Assembly (NCBI GenBank): GCA_027576995.1
Contig: JANBQC010000482.1
Span: forward strand, 1-21,866
Source of the DNA: Dimargaris cristalligena
Lineage: Eukaryota; Kickxellomycota; Dimargaritomycetes; Dimargaritales; Dimargaritaceae
Direction of reading: 5' to 3'
DNA length: 21,866 nt
Shown: positions 1 through 10,635 of the stretch, in pieces
Layout of the letters: each line of letters begins with the position of its first letter
Position numbering within the stretch: position 1 is the first letter of the stretch
Program-made: the position numbers and the translations under genes
The notes under the pieces: model-generated
What the model was told of the DNA's origin: nothing
The model's database searches: none
What the model saw: only the letters and a program-made list of their open reading frames with translations

Positions 1-186
1 TTCGGGGAAAGTAATATTTTTACGGAAAAATTTTTCTTTCCCCTCTATTAACATAATGAGTTTTTTAAAACGAATTCCCTCCATTTCGACCACCCCCCTC
101 TCCTTTTGGCCCTAATTTGCCCACTCCTCCGGGATTCGCTAACCACCACCTCCCCTGCCGCTTGCTCTAATTGCTCTCCCCCCCTC

Positions 187-792
187 ATGACCGTGACCAG
201 CGTACCGAATCCGTTTCCCGGCGAACTTGTGGTGCGCCGCATCGCCGGACCAGAGGAATTCCACCTATGCCTTCAAGTCCGCGTTCAAGTGTTTGTCACT
301 GAACAGGGGTTCCCTCTGGCCATCGAGAATGACGCCATTGACCAAACCTGTCAACACATCATTGCCCTCTGGCGTCCGCGGGCCGAAGAAGAATGTCAAC
401 CAACTGAAGTAATGGTGTCGTCGTCGTCAGCAGCAGCAGCGTCTCCCGACAGGCCTGTTGATCAGGGTGTGGGGAGCGGCTTAAAGTCCGAGTGGGTACC
501 AGTGGGAACCCTCCGCCTCTACGACTGTCCCGGGAACTCCTCCCCCCCCCGGGTGGGTAAAATCGGCCGGGTAGCGGTTCTCCAGAAATACCGGGGCTTG
601 CGCATCGGTCAGCGACTTATGGAGGAGGCCCACCGGGTGGCCCAAACGTCATTGGGCATGCGGAAAATCAAGATACATTCCCAGTATGATAAGGCCGACT
701 TTTACCTACGGATCGGTTATGATATGCCGGATCCGACCCAATTCATGGAGGAAGGGTACCCCCACGTCACCGTGGTGAAAAACCTTGGCTAA
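187..792 (+). CDS. GNAT-family N-acetyltransferase, ElaA-like
   Basis: Single-exon gene of 201 residues. The family transfers an acetyl group from acetyl-CoA to an amine; the substrate cannot be told here. The first half (residues about 15-55) has the ElaA-type pattern VRVQVFVTEQGFPLAIEND followed by a HIIAL strand. Residues about 123-150 are GNAT motif A, with GRVAVL and the acetyl-CoA loop QKYRGLRIGQRL. The end has FYLRIGYD and the family's closing EEGYPHVTVVK. A low-complexity Ser/Ala/Pro insert (about residues 78-105) separates the N-terminal part from motif A. The frame is open upstream to about position 106, but only through non-ATG codons, so the first ATG at 187 is taken as the start. 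A run of nine C (542-550) inside the coding region is prone to slippage, yet the frame is intact. Soluble; no signal peptide or membrane segment. Family call is confident, substrate unknown. Confidence 0.85.
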   Translation: MTVTSVPNPFPGELVVRRIAGPEEFHLCLQVRVQVFVTEQGFPLAIENDAIDQTCQHIIALWRPRAEEECQPTEVMVSSSSAAAASPDRPVDQGVGSGLKSEWVPVGTLRLYDCPGNSSPPRVGKIGRVAVLQKYRGLRIGQRLMEEAHRVAQTSLGMRKIKIHSQYDKADFYLRIGYDMPDPTQFMEEGYPHVTVVKNLG

Positions 793-2050
793 CGATTTAT
801 TTTTTAAAAAATACATATTTGTTTACGTTCATTTCTCTAAAAAGGGATAAAGGTGGTCAATGACGATCCTGGGATGGATACGTTATTGTGCCAACGCCCC
901 CACCCTCCCCCTTTTCTTGTCCAACCGAGGACAGCCTGGCTTTATTTAGTTGGCCTGGTGCACAATCTCCTGGGGCCATCTCCAAGTGTGCCACCAGGGC
1001 AAAGCGACGTTGTAAGTAAGGGGGGCGTCGGCCGGGATCTAGGTGGTGTGGGAATTCAGAGGCAGGGAGGTCCCTGATGTTGAATCATGTGAATGAGGCC
1101 AAGGAGAAAGTAGGGCACATGACATGTTCAGGCGATTCCCGATAGAGTAATGCCAAGCGGTAGGACTGGGTACATCCTAATTAAACAACCTGGCACTGAG
1201 AATCACTCAATCTCAATGGAGGTGTGTCGTGCAATCAGCGAAAAGACCCCTGGCCTACAGTGCCCCCATTGTATCAAACCAGCCCACTCTTTCAGAATGG
1301 GCTTTCAATAGAGCACACCACATCCATTTATACCCCTTTTTGCAGATAATATAGTTAATTTTGATGGACTGCCATAGTGGATGGCAGCACCCTGTGACTA
1401 GTTTTTGGCAAGCAGGTTGCTGCTCATGAGTACTGAATGGGAGGGAATTGGAAAGCACCAGCAATGAGCAGGAAAGACATGGTATGGTCTAGGTGGGAGT
1501 AGTCACCATCTCGTAACACTGCAGTCGTAGAACTTTGGGCCTGGGGGGGGGGGCATGGCTTGACCTATTTAGCCACCCAATAAACGGACTGTGTGCCTTA
1601 TCACAAGGATAAAGCAAGGGGCTATACTGTCCTCCCTGTCGGCATCGAACTCCTAGATATGTGTCAGATATAATCACCATCGCCTCCCTCCCTCGCGGCC
1701 AGCCAGTGATAATGTATGCATACATATGCACACAAATGGGGCAATAAATCAGAGAACACAGATACATGTATTAGTATACGAAACTGGGGGGGAAAAGGTG
1801 CTTTTATTGTGAGGGTCAAGAGTGTGGGAAGGGATTTGGTAACAGAGGTGGTCGGATGTAGCTGAACCGCCGGTTGGTTGGACGATCATAGGTGGATTAT
1901 ATGGAGGAAATCCGAATTCGGCTGGAAATACCTAATATAATTAGTCCACCCAGCAGTTGCAGCAATGTATTAAAAATGACAAAATAAAATAGGGTATGTC
2001 AGCCTAATATAGAAACTATGGAATACGGCCAAGATAAAGGTACAGACATA
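793..2050. other. Non-coding stretch, no supported gene
   Basis: About 1.26 kb between the GNAT gene and a tentative minus-strand gene. Reading frames here are short (at most about 92 codons), resemble no family and have no convincing splice partners. The stretch holds an 11-G run at 1543-1553. The AT-rich bases just after 792 may be the 3' end of the GNAT transcript. I saw no tRNA or other RNA gene. Confidence 0.5.
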
Positions 2051-2872
2051 TTATAAGGAGAAATACAAGTGTGGTGCAACCCACAGAAAAACAATGACTT
2101 GTGTTGTGTACGAAAGATAAAAGGGCGAGGAATATAACGGAGGAAAATGGGACACGGCAGATGTGGCAGCCACTGAGTACCCTAAAATAGCCGGGTAGAG
2201 AAGCGGGTTCGGGGAGAAAGCAACGCCATCTGTAAGAACACCATCTACATCCACATATATACGAGAATCAGTGCCAAAAAATAGGATCGGGGACACCCGA
2301 CGCCATGGATAAGGTAGAGAATTCAGTGATCGGTTAAATCTATAAATATGTATCTATAGTATTCCCTTACCCAGCTCATCTTCAGATACATACATGTGAA
2401 GAGGGATAGGTACACCGCTAGCTAGATTGACTAGGGGTAAACATAGAAACGGACAAAGATAGGAACTAACAAAGTAGACTATGACCCACCCGAAAAGTAA
2501 AAGGTATACACAGGGGTGCAGGGGCCTGGCCTACAAGCCAAACTGCAGGTGATCCATGGCCACTTCGACACCGCAGTTCAGGTGGCGGCTGCCGTTAGCC
2601 GGGAACGGTTGCTGGGGGGTCCGGCGCAGCGGGGCGTTTTCGCCGTTGGACTCACCACCGCCCGGTTGACGGGGGTGGTAGTGGAAGGCCGGGGAGGCTA
2701 AAGGCGCATAGCGGGTCGAGGAGGAAGTCGCGGGGTGAGCAGTATTAGGGGTAACAGCAGCCGTGGCGAAGCGAATAGGAGTGGAAAGTCGGGCGGAACC
2801 GGTTAAAGCAGCGTTGGCGACAGCGGCGTCCAGGTTAAAAAGGTGAGGGGCCCAGTCGGCGTTCCAAAGCAT
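2051..2872 (-). CDS. Tentative three-exon hypothetical protein
   Basis: Model: exon 1 complement(2535..2872), exon 2 complement(2371..2417), exon 3 complement(2051..2229), giving 187 residues. The best junction is the last intron (2230-2370, 141 bases). It starts GTAAGG, ends in a pyrimidine-rich TTCTTACAG, contains a CTGAT branch-like site and keeps the frame (phase 1). The first intron (2418-2534, 117 bases) uses a weaker GTAGGC donor and a CTAG acceptor and also keeps the frame. Exon 1 is GC-rich and codes for a Pro/Ala/Ser-rich, probably disordered segment beginning MLWNADWAPH; exon 3 ends in hydrophobic sequence with a TTQVIVFLW stretch. A TATATATT lies about 50 bases upstream of the ATG. 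No family recognised. Open frames of this size also arise by chance, so this is a hypothesis. Confidence 0.3.
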
Positions 2873-5800
2873 GACTCCCGTTGGTTGGACGGTCGGCGAG
2901 AGGGGTGAAGGGAGGGTAATATATACGGGAAATAAGAGAAGTGGGGCCGCGGGTGGCAAGGAAAGAGGGCTAGGATGAAATCGGACTAGACTAGAGGGTG
3001 GCGGAACCAGGCGATGGCTGTAAAAGAGGTAGTAGAGCTGGTAGAAGGGACCAGGTCAGTGCGCAGACTATATTACCCAAGGGGATATAGTCCTAGAGAG
3101 TATCGAAAGGAGGGAGAAAGGTGTAAGAGACAAATAGAAACGAAAGGAAAGTAGAAGTTGCAACGCAGGTTAGGCTGAGTCCTATGAAAACAGGAATAAC
3201 GATGAATGTTAAAAGCGCGTGCAAGGGGTGAAAGGGAGGTAACTAAGAGGAGGGGGGCGGATGACGGTATTTATAGACATGGGAGCAGCCAGAGAATGTG
3301 CATAGAGGAGGTCGGCTCCCCTCCCTATTCCATTAGTAAGCCCTGTCTGTTATGTATGATGTATATTTCTGCCCCATTGAGTAGTAGAGTGGGGAGAGGG
3401 ATTCGCGCCATCTTGCCTAGCTGCGAATGATAGACAGCCGCATATAAGCGGAGGCGAAGGGGTCAGCCGATGGGCAAGAAGCCGAAAGGCTAAATAATCA
3501 GCACAATAATAATCTTGATAATAGTAAATTATACGTCAGGGTAGGCAAGAGATGAAGTAGCATATACTTCCTAAATGCGGGAAAATCCCCCCGCCGAGCC
3601 CCCCAGCTTCTTCTATTCACTGGGGGGACTGCCTTCTGTATATGCGCCTACTTGGAAATACAGAGACTACCTATTAGGTTGCACCGACCACCATATCGGG
3701 TCAATGGTAGTTGACTTCCTAGTTGGCTGTGTAAGGATTCGTCAACTCCCTTTCGCTTACTTTGGATTTATTTTGGCCCGTTGGCTTCAGTGCTTTCAAA
3801 GCTTCGCCGTTTACCACTAGAATTAGAGTTCGTAGCGGTGGTCCAAAAGATGGAACAGTTCATGACGTATGCGGTGGAGTGCCTTGGCCCGATTAGTGAA
3901 CTTTGGTAAAGCAGAATGCCTAGAACTCGAAAGAGTGATGATGACACGTTTCCTTCCTGCGCATATACTCTGTCTGGCCCATTCAATGACTTACCCATGG
4001 CCCAATTATTGGGACTGCAATATATTCACTAAGCTGCCTTGTAGTTTTCCTATCCTTCTCTTCTCCTTCTCTCCCTCGGTTCTTTATTATATTAAGTCGC
4101 TTCATTATCTAAGCTGAGTACAGTCTAATGCCGATTCAGCCGCCCACTCTCTCGCTGTCTGACTCGACAGTACGGTACGTGACATCGCTCCACCGCGCAT
4201 ACTCTTTTACTTTACTCCATCCTACTTCCCATGGGAGCGGTGGACTTGTGGAGAAGTGTAGTCTATATATGCTATTATAGTCCTGGAGAAACGCTTAGGC
4301 TCGACCCAGTGCTGCAGGACCCTGTGGGAGATTGGTCAGCCTACCCCGCCACCTATCCGACCTCCGAGGTTTTGAATCCGTCAGTCTCCTTATACCCCTC
4401 TAAATCACCTACTAAATAGCTCCTCCCCCTTTCCCCACACCAGTCAGCAATGTGCCCTTTGAGTTGCTACTACACCCTAGAGACGAGGTAGTCGATAGAT
4501 TCCCCCCCCCTCGAATCCTTTAGTTGGCCTAGGTGGGGTGGCCATCCAGTATTTTATATACGAACGTGCCGGATAGAGCGCTTTATTAGGCCGGCCCAAA
4601 CGGCGAGCAAATCCCTGGCCAAACAGCATAAGCATCCTTATGTGTATTTTTTGTTTGGGCTGTAGGCGGGTTTCGAAGGAGGCTACTTGGGATTTCTCAC
4701 GCTTACGGGCTGCCTAACTAAGATCCACCGCCCCCGTGTAATGCCTGCTTTCGCACCGTATCCCACTATATTGTAATGATCGTTTATTCTACTCGCTTCA
4801 CCTTATTATAGTAGGGTAGATTGGTCAATCCCTAAAAACGGCTATATTGTCGGTTTTATATTGAGCCCTCCGTGCCATCAGCGGTCTCGTGTAACGGTTG
4901 GTGCATATATAATGTAAATACGTGTAAATTATTTGAAGTTCACCCGTAACCCATGAATACGCCCAGCTTGCCTGGACGATGGGATAGATGTGCGTATACA
5001 GACCCGGTCCCGTTATGGGCACTATCGGCAGCCCGGACTCCCAATGCTACGCTTATAAGGTCCCAAAGTACACTCTTGGCCAACAGATCTCGTCCACTTT
5101 GGTCCCATTTACTAGGGATAATCTTCCTGTTTCCCTGAACCAGTTCGTTGGTCGTGGAATTAGGCTGACGTGATTGTACTTTGGCCCATTTAGGTTAGCT
5201 AATCAATGGCTCTACTGATATCATCGGACAGGGTCGGCTTCAACGCTTAATGAATAATGCATAGAACAAGGAGGCACCACCCCTTAGGAACGTAGTACTA
5301 TGTCCCCCCGCTGCGCTTTCACAACAGTCAACTATTGCATCCACACCCTTCGTCCCGGTATTTTAAATCCGCCTTTAAACAAGAAGCAAAACAGCAGCAG
5401 CCTAAGTTAACCAAGTACCACCTGTATTAGAATCCAGCATTATCGACTATCGGCTGATAGCTTTGAATCACATTACTTGCATCTATACCAGCCCGGACCC
5501 CCTTTTCCAACAACCAAATTCGACACCAATCACATCACAGTGCTGACCTGTGCAATAATCTAGCTTTGCCATAGGCACGCTTCTTCCGACAGGTACACCA
5601 AAAGCCCCAGTCATGTAATATACATGGCGGTCACACCCAAGCTGTCGATTAAGTATCGGTGAAAAATATATAGAATATGCAGCATCCATATCAAATCATA
5701 CGCACATAATCATCCGTCAGTTATCAGTCAGCCGGTCGCTGGTGACACTGTAAAGGCCCTTGGGCGCCACAGATAAATGGCGCAACCCGTTTTTTTGCAC

Positions 5801-5998
5801 CATCTGCTCATTCGGATGCAATTAAAGTAAATCGGAGTAAAGGTGTGCATTAATGAAGGTCCTGTTGATTGATAGGGACTTACGACCTCCCTTATATTGG
5901 CATCAATGGCTTGGCCAGATAATCTATGCTCGCATTATCGCTCCCTTGTTAAGTTTATTCTATAATTTAAGTGCACCCGCCCACGCATATCTATCTAT
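2873..5998. other. Long stretch without a confident gene
   Basis: About 3.1 kb of mixed-composition DNA in which no family was recognised. ATG-started frames exist, for example complement(3768..3998), 76 codons with a protein-like composition, 4231-4419 on the plus strand (62 codons) and 3575-3820 on the plus strand (81 codons, with an internal GTAAGG). Frames of this length are expected by chance here, and the minus- and plus-strand candidates near 3768-3820 overlap one another. A nine-C run lies at 4502-4510. No RNA gene, long repeat or mobile element was seen. Confidence 0.45.
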
Positions 5999-6012
5999 CT
6001 ATCTATATATAT
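5989..6012. repeat. ATCT tetranucleotide microsatellite
   Basis: Four tandem copies of CTAT/ATCT run into a short (TA)n tract. The repeat overlaps the stop codon and last residues of the tentative minus-strand gene that ends at 5999, so that gene's C-terminus could vary with repeat length. Confidence 0.8.
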
Positions 6013-6646
6013 TAACTATCTTATCCTTCCGTGTGCTTAGTCTATTGTAGAGCCCCACTGCCAAAGCAGCGTGGCCCCAAGTGTTACCATCAAGCAACTT
6101 AGTCCTAGGAATACTGAGAGGAGGGTGGATCCTGGTTGTTGGTTTCGCGACGAATAATGCTTGACAGGGTATAGTTAAAATACAGCAGTACGCGTAGGAC
6201 GGGAGAGTGTTTTAGGTTGGGTAGACTGTGGAAAGGGCCCAAGGGTAACTTACCTACCGAACACCATGGAGAATAGCCATAGTAACTCACTTTGGTCGAA
6301 TTTCCTTTTTTGAAATAGCCATTCGGTTCTAAACAACCCTACTGATCTATTTATCTGGGATTCCCATAGTGTGTCCGACTGTTCACCTACGGTAATATCC
6401 CCTCTTCTGTGGTCGATATGATTGCCGCCATTCACTCGTTCGTTTGACACCCATCAAGTTCCGATGACCTTTCGTTGTCGTGAAATGCCCCAATTGAACG
6501 AAATGGGGGATGGGTGTGTGATTTTGATGCCAAATCAATGGGTGGTGGACGATTGGAAGGTTGGCCAAGTCGAGGTAGGGTGACTTTTTATTATTTTTCA
6601 AGTACCCACAGTAGTCATGCCTGGCAATGTACCACTTGACACTCAT
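5999..6646 (-). CDS. Tentative three-exon hypothetical protein
   Basis: Model: complement(6451..6646), complement(6254..6386), complement(5999..6131), 153 residues. The last intron (6132-6253, 122 bases) is the best evidence. A consensus GTAAGT donor follows coding-like sequence ending LLWLFSMVFG, and a CCAG acceptor opens a frame beginning IHPPLSIPRTKLLDGN that ends at a TAG within the microsatellite; the phase fits. The first intron (6387-6450, 64 bases, GTGTCA donor, GTAG acceptor) is weaker and was chosen because it joins two overlapping frames. The first frame is open upstream of the ATG to about 6764, so further 5' exons are possible; open minus-strand frames also occupy 6834-7049 and 7092-7289. 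The product is basic and rich in His, Arg and Tyr near its start, with no recognised domain. Existence is moderately supported; boundaries are uncertain. Confidence 0.35.
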
Positions 6647-7987
6647 TCGGCGGCGAGTGTGGCATAGTGGCCATGATCCAGTATTTTTGATGCAGGTGGT
6701 TGTAGTAGCGGGGTAAGTATATTTCGATGGGGCTTGGGGGTAGAGGATGGTTCCCGTCGATTATTCTTTACATCCCTAACCGCCTTTATATTAAATTATT
6801 TTAAGTTTCGACTAACTATATTTGGACCCAACATTATGTGCATCCTCGGTCAATCCTTTCGGGCAGGCGATGGTGAGGGTTGGTCAAAGGCCAGGAGGAC
6901 ACGGAATTGAAGCGGAAGCCGGTCGAGTAGAATGCCTGGTGAGGGGGGGGGTGGCGGACCGGGCTGAAGAACCGTAAGCGGTTGTTTGGTCTTGAAACAC
7001 CCACACTTAAACGATGGAGGAGAAAGATGGGGGGTGACCTGATCAGCACACGTTATTCACACTACAACGGGATATGGACGCATTGACGACCCTAACCACT
7101 GTCTATTGTCTTGGCTTTATTTACGGCCCACAATGATGGTCGAATAAGAAGGCGGAATCCGGTAAATTGAATACGGGGTCGGGGAAAGTTTCCAAGACTG
7201 GTTAAATGGAAAGAAATAAGGGGGACGGGTTGGCTGTGGTGATTCGTTGACTCCCTCCTCCTCCTAATGCCATGGGTCGCCCTTCCCACTGTGCATCATT
7301 TGGGGGGTACCGGGTGTCCTGAAGGCCAGTAAATAGCCGCTTCCATCTCCCACCCTTTCCCCAGGCCCTCGGTGCCTATAAATATAAATGCGTTTACGCC
7401 CCGTGTCGCTAAACTGCAGAATTCTCCTTACTACTTCCAGCTATAAGTTGCGTTATTATTCTTTTTGTTATTGACATCAATTTACATTACATCCCCTATT
7501 GAAAGACCCGTTGGAATTTCCCTGTGGTCACTTTAACTATTCATTCACTCATCTCGCTAGGCTCGTACGTATTTTGGCACGAATCCCACGATCTTCGCAA
7601 CAGTTTGCCATTTTCACCGCAACCGTACTTCCGAAACGAGCTTCCCGTATTGCTCGGCCTTCGATTAATTATTATTAAAGTGCAGTGCCATTAACAGCGT
7701 CTCCAATATCCTAACCCCAATACTCTATAAATCCGCTCCAGGGCCGTTTCCTCCTTCCTCTTTCCAGCATCCGATCTACCGTTCACTCATCGGTGTTCCT
7801 AATCGTATAAATCGCCGATAGAGCAATCTCGAATATTTGTTTTTGCTATGTCGTTCTGTGGCCCAGACGGACCGGACGGTCAGAAGAAGTCGTCACGGGT
7901 AAGTAACATATCTTAGTAAACATTTCAGCCTTAACTCAGGCACTGCACGCTGCTCTATAATCGGTGTCCACAGATGCCACTGGCTGT
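6647..7987. other. No confident gene; possible minus-strand exons
   Basis: Two minus-strand frames lacking an ATG start, complement(6834..7049) and complement(7092..7289), have protein-like content and share a short TGFR motif. They may be upstream exons of the gene ending at 5999, but no splice path with good signals joins them in frame. On the plus strand, an ATG at 7848 begins 17 codons ending at a consensus GTAAGT (7899), but no convincing next exon follows. A nine-G run lies at 6943-6951. Confidence 0.35.
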
Positions 7988-8494
7988 CTACAGCGTAGTC
8001 ATTTCACCCGTGGTACTGTTCAGGAAGAGATGGTGGAGGCAGCTGCTGTACCTTGTCGAAAAGGAGGAATGGCGTGGAGAGGTCTGGGGGGATGGTCCGG
8101 CTTGGTGGTGTTTACGATTGTTTACCCCTTCTGAGCCGGTCTGGTTCATAATATCGTTTGGGGGTACGGCCAAGGTTATGGGGGCCGTAAACATGGTGGG
8201 CAACGGCCCTGACCCATGGGTTCCCTTCAAGAACAGTTGGGGAAGGGAATGGCCCTGGTAGGCGAAGGCTTCACACGCACGCTGGGCTGCTGCCAATAAC
8301 TGATGGTGACCCGGCAATAACCCCCACCCCTGTACCTTAGTATACAGTCCCTATTCTTCCGACCCTTGCCACATTTTCCCCGGACTTCCCCAACCTTGGC
8401 CCACAGCATCCACCGCGTGATTAGCAAGGAGGTCGTCAACGGAGTTGACAGGGGGGGGTGGTGAAGGAACTATTTTATCCGGCACATAATACAT
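7988..8494 (-). pseudogene. Hypothetical minus-strand frame with internal TAG
   Basis: From the ATG at 8494-8492 the frame runs 47 codons (starting MYYVPDKIVP, with a NSVDDLLANHAVDA segment) to a TAG at 8353-8351. It then stays open in the same frame for another 120 codons to the TAG at 7990-7988. Codon choice looks coding-like on both sides; the second part includes LLAAAQRACEAFAYQGH. Three readings are possible: a pseudogene with a nonsense mutation, a small in-frame intron (for example 75 bases with a weak GTGGGC donor and an acceptor at TATACTAAGGTACAG), or chance. The ATG is 193 bases from the divergent ATG of the next gene, with a symmetric TATA-like tract between them. No family recognised. 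Confidence 0.25.
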
Positions 8495-8555
8495 TAATCA
8501 TTGGCCCACCTAACTACTGATTTGAAATCGCAGTGTACAAACTAATGCATGACAT

Positions 8556-8571
8556 TATATATATTTATATA
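8556..8571. promoter_or_regulatory. TATA-like tract between divergent start codons
   Basis: An AT-only stretch reading TATATATATTTATATA lies 116-131 bases before the ATG at 8687 and 62-77 bases before the minus-strand ATG at 8494. Because it reads similarly on both strands it could serve either gene. Its position suits a TATA element, but such tracts are common in AT-rich spacers. Confidence 0.3.
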
Positions 8572-8686
8572 CACTTGGTTACCTTCCCACCCCCTTACCG
8601 TACACACCATATCCCCGTCTGTTACCTTGAATGATTGTCTACTGAACAATTAACGTGGTCGTCTGTTTTCATTCCAACTCTGACTT

Positions 8687-10154
8687 ATGAAGAGTATTGA
8701 CGATTTCAGTCCTAGCGAATTGCAGGAGTTCTTTCAGAAGTATTATGGGTCGGATGCTCCATCTACCGCCCCGATGCAGAAAAGCCATACTGTGGGCTGT
8801 CGTTCTGGTAAGTAGGCCGGTTTTTGTTTATAATCAAACCAGTTTTTTTACATCTCTCGCTATTGTTGTCGAGTAGGAATGAAAAATTGTCGGAATTCCG
8901 CTTACCCAGGGTTACGTATGACTGAAGTTCGTCCCCATCCCCATCCCTTCCTTCTTCTATCCCGCCTGTCGGACCGTCTTCATTATACATGCTGCAGGAT
9001 TCTATTGGGATAAGAAAAATTCATTTCAATAACCAGGAAGGATTTGGCCCATATCCTCTTGTGAACAAGCATGCTTGTTTCGCCAGCACTCCTTGGTTAT
9101 TTAGTCAACTAACACCAGTCACCTTTTGGGTTTGTTGATACTTGATCACACACACGTACGCACACGCGCAGGGGCCAACCGAGGTGGCTCGATTGATATT
9201 ACAAACTGGTATGATGACTTGCCAAGCGATAATAACCGCTTCCACTACCATTCCAGTGCTGGGGATTTGAGTTCCAAGGTGAGCAAAGAGTCCCTCAGTC
9301 CCCCATTCTCATCCGTCTATACGTCGGGGCCCTTTAGAGATCGCTGGTTCACCGTAAAGGTACAGTCTGCGTCCCCCCGTTCCCGCGAATATTCGCCTTG
9401 GACCCAGCCTCAGGTCGAAGAAGTGGAAGAGGAGGAAGAAGAAGCAAAAGTCCCCTCTCCCCTTCCGGTACCTCGAGTCCATACCGAACGACCACCCAAT
9501 ACCTTCCATGGCCGCTTTTACCAGAGCCGTGCCAATAATGGGTGGAGTTTGGGAAATAATAATTCGGCCTTTAATAACCCCCGAAGCTATCGCAACAATC
9601 ATAGTAACATCACCAACGATCCAACCGAAAACGGTGGCAATCGATTCAATACGGTCGATCCCGAGCCGTCTTCTCCTCCCATCGAAACATTCTATCCCTC
9701 TCCGACCTCTCCCAACACGAAGCACTGCCATTACAATTTCAGTGAAAATTACACCGAAAGCGACACTCCTGATGGTGGCTCCAGCGAACCACCCCCGTGC
9801 GTCCGACCCAGTTTCACCGAACCCTGGTCGCTCGCCAGTGGTTTGCCCCCGGGCCTTATGCTGGGCAATCAGCCGGGAAGTTTTTCGTTTAGCTACCGCA
9901 CCGGCCCCGACGGTGAAACATACGTCGAGGGTGCTCGTCATACAGGTAACCACCACCACCACCCTCCGCATTCGGCTCCAGCGGTCCGACGCCAGGGCCC
10001 TATTTTATCACCCGAGGAAAGACAGGCCTCTGAGGCGGCTTTCCGTAATCCGTCCATCACCAACGAGGATCGAAGCTTGTTGAGTCGAGTGGCCGAGAAT
10101 AGTAAGCATCTATTGCCAAAACGGGGCCGACGTGGCCGTGGCCGTGGTAAATAG
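8687..10154 (+). CDS. Disordered acidic/RG-tailed protein, possibly MLF/HAX1-like
   Basis: Two exons, 8687-8807 and 9172-10154, encode 367 residues. The 364-base intron has a GTAAGT donor and a CGCAG acceptor, and the phase-1 junction keeps the frame. The start is MKSIDDFSPSELQEFFQKYY, a predicted amphipathic helix. An acidic patch (EEVEEEEEEAK) lies near residues 121-131, followed by Asn/Ser/Pro-rich sequence. At residues about 275-292 is GSFSFSYRTGPDGETYVEG, which recalls the 'Y-S-x-x-x-D-G-x-x-x-V' strand pair shared by myeloid leukaemia factor and HAX1 proteins. A His run follows, and the protein ends in RGRRGRGRGK, an RG motif typical of nucleic-acid binders or arginine-methylation targets. 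The MLF/HAX1 link is a weak visual resemblance; other hallmarks were not found. The gene is surely real, since a 327-codon frame would hardly be chance. It is convergent with TAF7. Confidence 0.8.
9064..9079. repeat. Perfect 16-bp palindrome in an intron
   Basis: AACAAGCATGCTTGTT is a perfect inverted repeat without spacer inside the intron of the 8687-10154 gene, about 92 bases before the acceptor. It could be a dimeric transcription-factor site or a small RNA hairpin; nothing links it to a known factor. Confidence 0.8.
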
Positions 10155-10635
10155 TGGGGATATACCCAGTTTGAGCAAGAGTGAGTCGATTCCGATTTTG
10201 TACCCCGCCTTTAGTTTCAACTTCATTTACAGTTACTCGTATCCGAACGGTGGTAAACTCAATGTCGTCGAGGTTAACCCCCTGTGCTAGCATATATCGA
10301 TTAATCCCAGTCTTTAAGTTAGCCTGTAGTTATTGATAATCCTTTAACATATATTCCCGATTTTGTGATTTATTGCGATACCTATTGCCCTATAGGTGCC
10401 CGACCTTCCCTTAGTTTTCTCTCTCTATATTTGCCCATACGTGATTCAATCTGTGTCTTAGTAGTAAATGGTCGGTGTAACTCATAATATACCCTGGGCT
10501 GAATTGGTGGGTGGCCGTGAGATACAATATCAAATCCACCTGAAATGTCAGCTGTGCAATTTATTGGGGTTAATCCAACAGTAGTATCGTTTAAAAGAGG
10601 CCGAATGTAAAATTAGATAGTTGGGGAGGGAGGGG
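10155..10635. other. Convergent 3' intergenic region
   Basis: About 480 bases between two convergent genes, expected to hold both 3' untranslated regions. No canonical AATAAA was noticed on the plus strand and no coding frame is supported. Confidence 0.5.

Noticed and set aside
2230..2262. Minus-strand peptide DVDGVLTDG, identical to the HAD-phosphatase motif I of KdsC-type enzymes.
   Set aside because: It falls inside the best-supported intron of the tentative 2051-2872 gene, ends at its acceptor, has no ATG start and shows none of the later HAD motifs. It is taken as coincidence.
7848..8261. Plus-strand two-exon model: 17 codons from ATG 7848, GTAAGT donor, then an exon from 7974 to the stop at 8261.
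   Set aside because: The second exon would be extremely Trp-rich and unlike a normal protein, and the opposite strand over the same bases has much more natural codon use.
9309..9971. 220-codon minus-strand frame opposite the 8687 gene.
   Set aside because: It is the antisense shadow of the real plus-strand exon and has no family resemblance.
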